From the NCBI RefSeq assembly GCF_023051145.1, contig NZ_JALKFS010000005.1, positions 4,233,733 to 4,297,732 of the forward strand: 64,000 bases of DNA, read 5' to 3'. Under the pieces are notes generated by a model. The model was not told the origin of the DNA and searched no databases. It saw only the letters and a program-made list of their open reading frames with translations. The position numbers and the translations under genes were made by a program. The DNA is from Williamsia sp. DF01-3. GTDB lineage: Bacteria; Actinomycetota; Actinomycetes; Mycobacteriales; Mycobacteriaceae. This document shows positions 57,485-64,000 of the stretch, in pieces; the first letter of the stretch is position 1, and the number at the start of each line of letters is the position of its first letter.

Positions 57485-64000
<6,516 letters not shown>

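Overview
The window is high-GC actinobacterial chromosome. The S10 ribosomal operon layout (rpsJ to rpsQ, closed by its own terminator before any spc gene), an LpqH-type 19 kDa lipoprotein, a CE1758/CE1759-type luciferase-like/FMN reductase pair and MbtH-assisted NRPSs point to Mycobacteriales, probably Gordonia or a close relative (Rhodococcus, Williamsia). No rRNA, tRNA, transposase, phage gene or CRISPR array was seen.

Layout. 2-14778 (+): 3' part of a large NRPS (C-terminal piece of a C domain, then A-T and three C-A-T modules, then TE), followed by overlapping mbtH and a DrrA/DrrB-type exporter. 14792-21401: two unrecognised proteins (-), a divergent membrane-anchored protein (+), and a TPR protein translationally coupled to a CHAT (caspase-like) protease (-). 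21509-25444: lpqH, a flavin monooxygenase/reductase pair behind a TetR-like operator, a small Trp/Phe-rich exported protein and a C39-like cysteine peptidase. 25593-30924 (-): S10 operon with a structured 550-base leader region. 31482-35332 (+): OmpR-type two-component system, DUF4173-like membrane protein, hotdog thioesterase. 35401-41873 (+): a GCS2/circularly permuted ATP-grasp fusion, an AsnO-like amidotransferase and an S9 peptidase, tightly packed. 41897-45206 (+): GntR regulator, NCS1 permease, hydantoin racemase. 45199-49653: two paralogous GT2 glycosyltransferases, a secreted lipase, a polysaccharide pyruvyl transferase and an odd protein carrying a fragment like an adenylation-domain N-terminus. 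49857-50036: 72-base tandem repeats. 50047-64000 (-): a second NRPS, A-T-C-A-T-C-A-T-E-C-A(Gln)-T-E, truncated by the window edge.

How it fits. NRPS1 ends in a thioesterase and its first module has the EntF serine code. NRPS2 ends in an epimerase with no thioesterase, so its product must be passed to another protein; NRPS1 is a candidate, though about 36 kb of housekeeping genes lies between them. The exporter and MbtH would serve this peptide. The envelope-type genes at 45-50 kb may decorate it.

Caution. Six single-base deletions interrupt reading frames (one in NRPS1, one in the exporter permease, one in the CHAT gene, three in NRPS2). All lie at short G/C runs, and in every case adding one base restores a perfect family alignment. 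Consensus sequence error is the simplest explanation, so these genes are described as if intact, with the break noted.

The best candidates for undescribed biology are the GCS2-ATP-grasp/AsnO/S9 operon, the CHAT-TPR cassette with its unknown neighbours, and the structured leader upstream of rpsJ.
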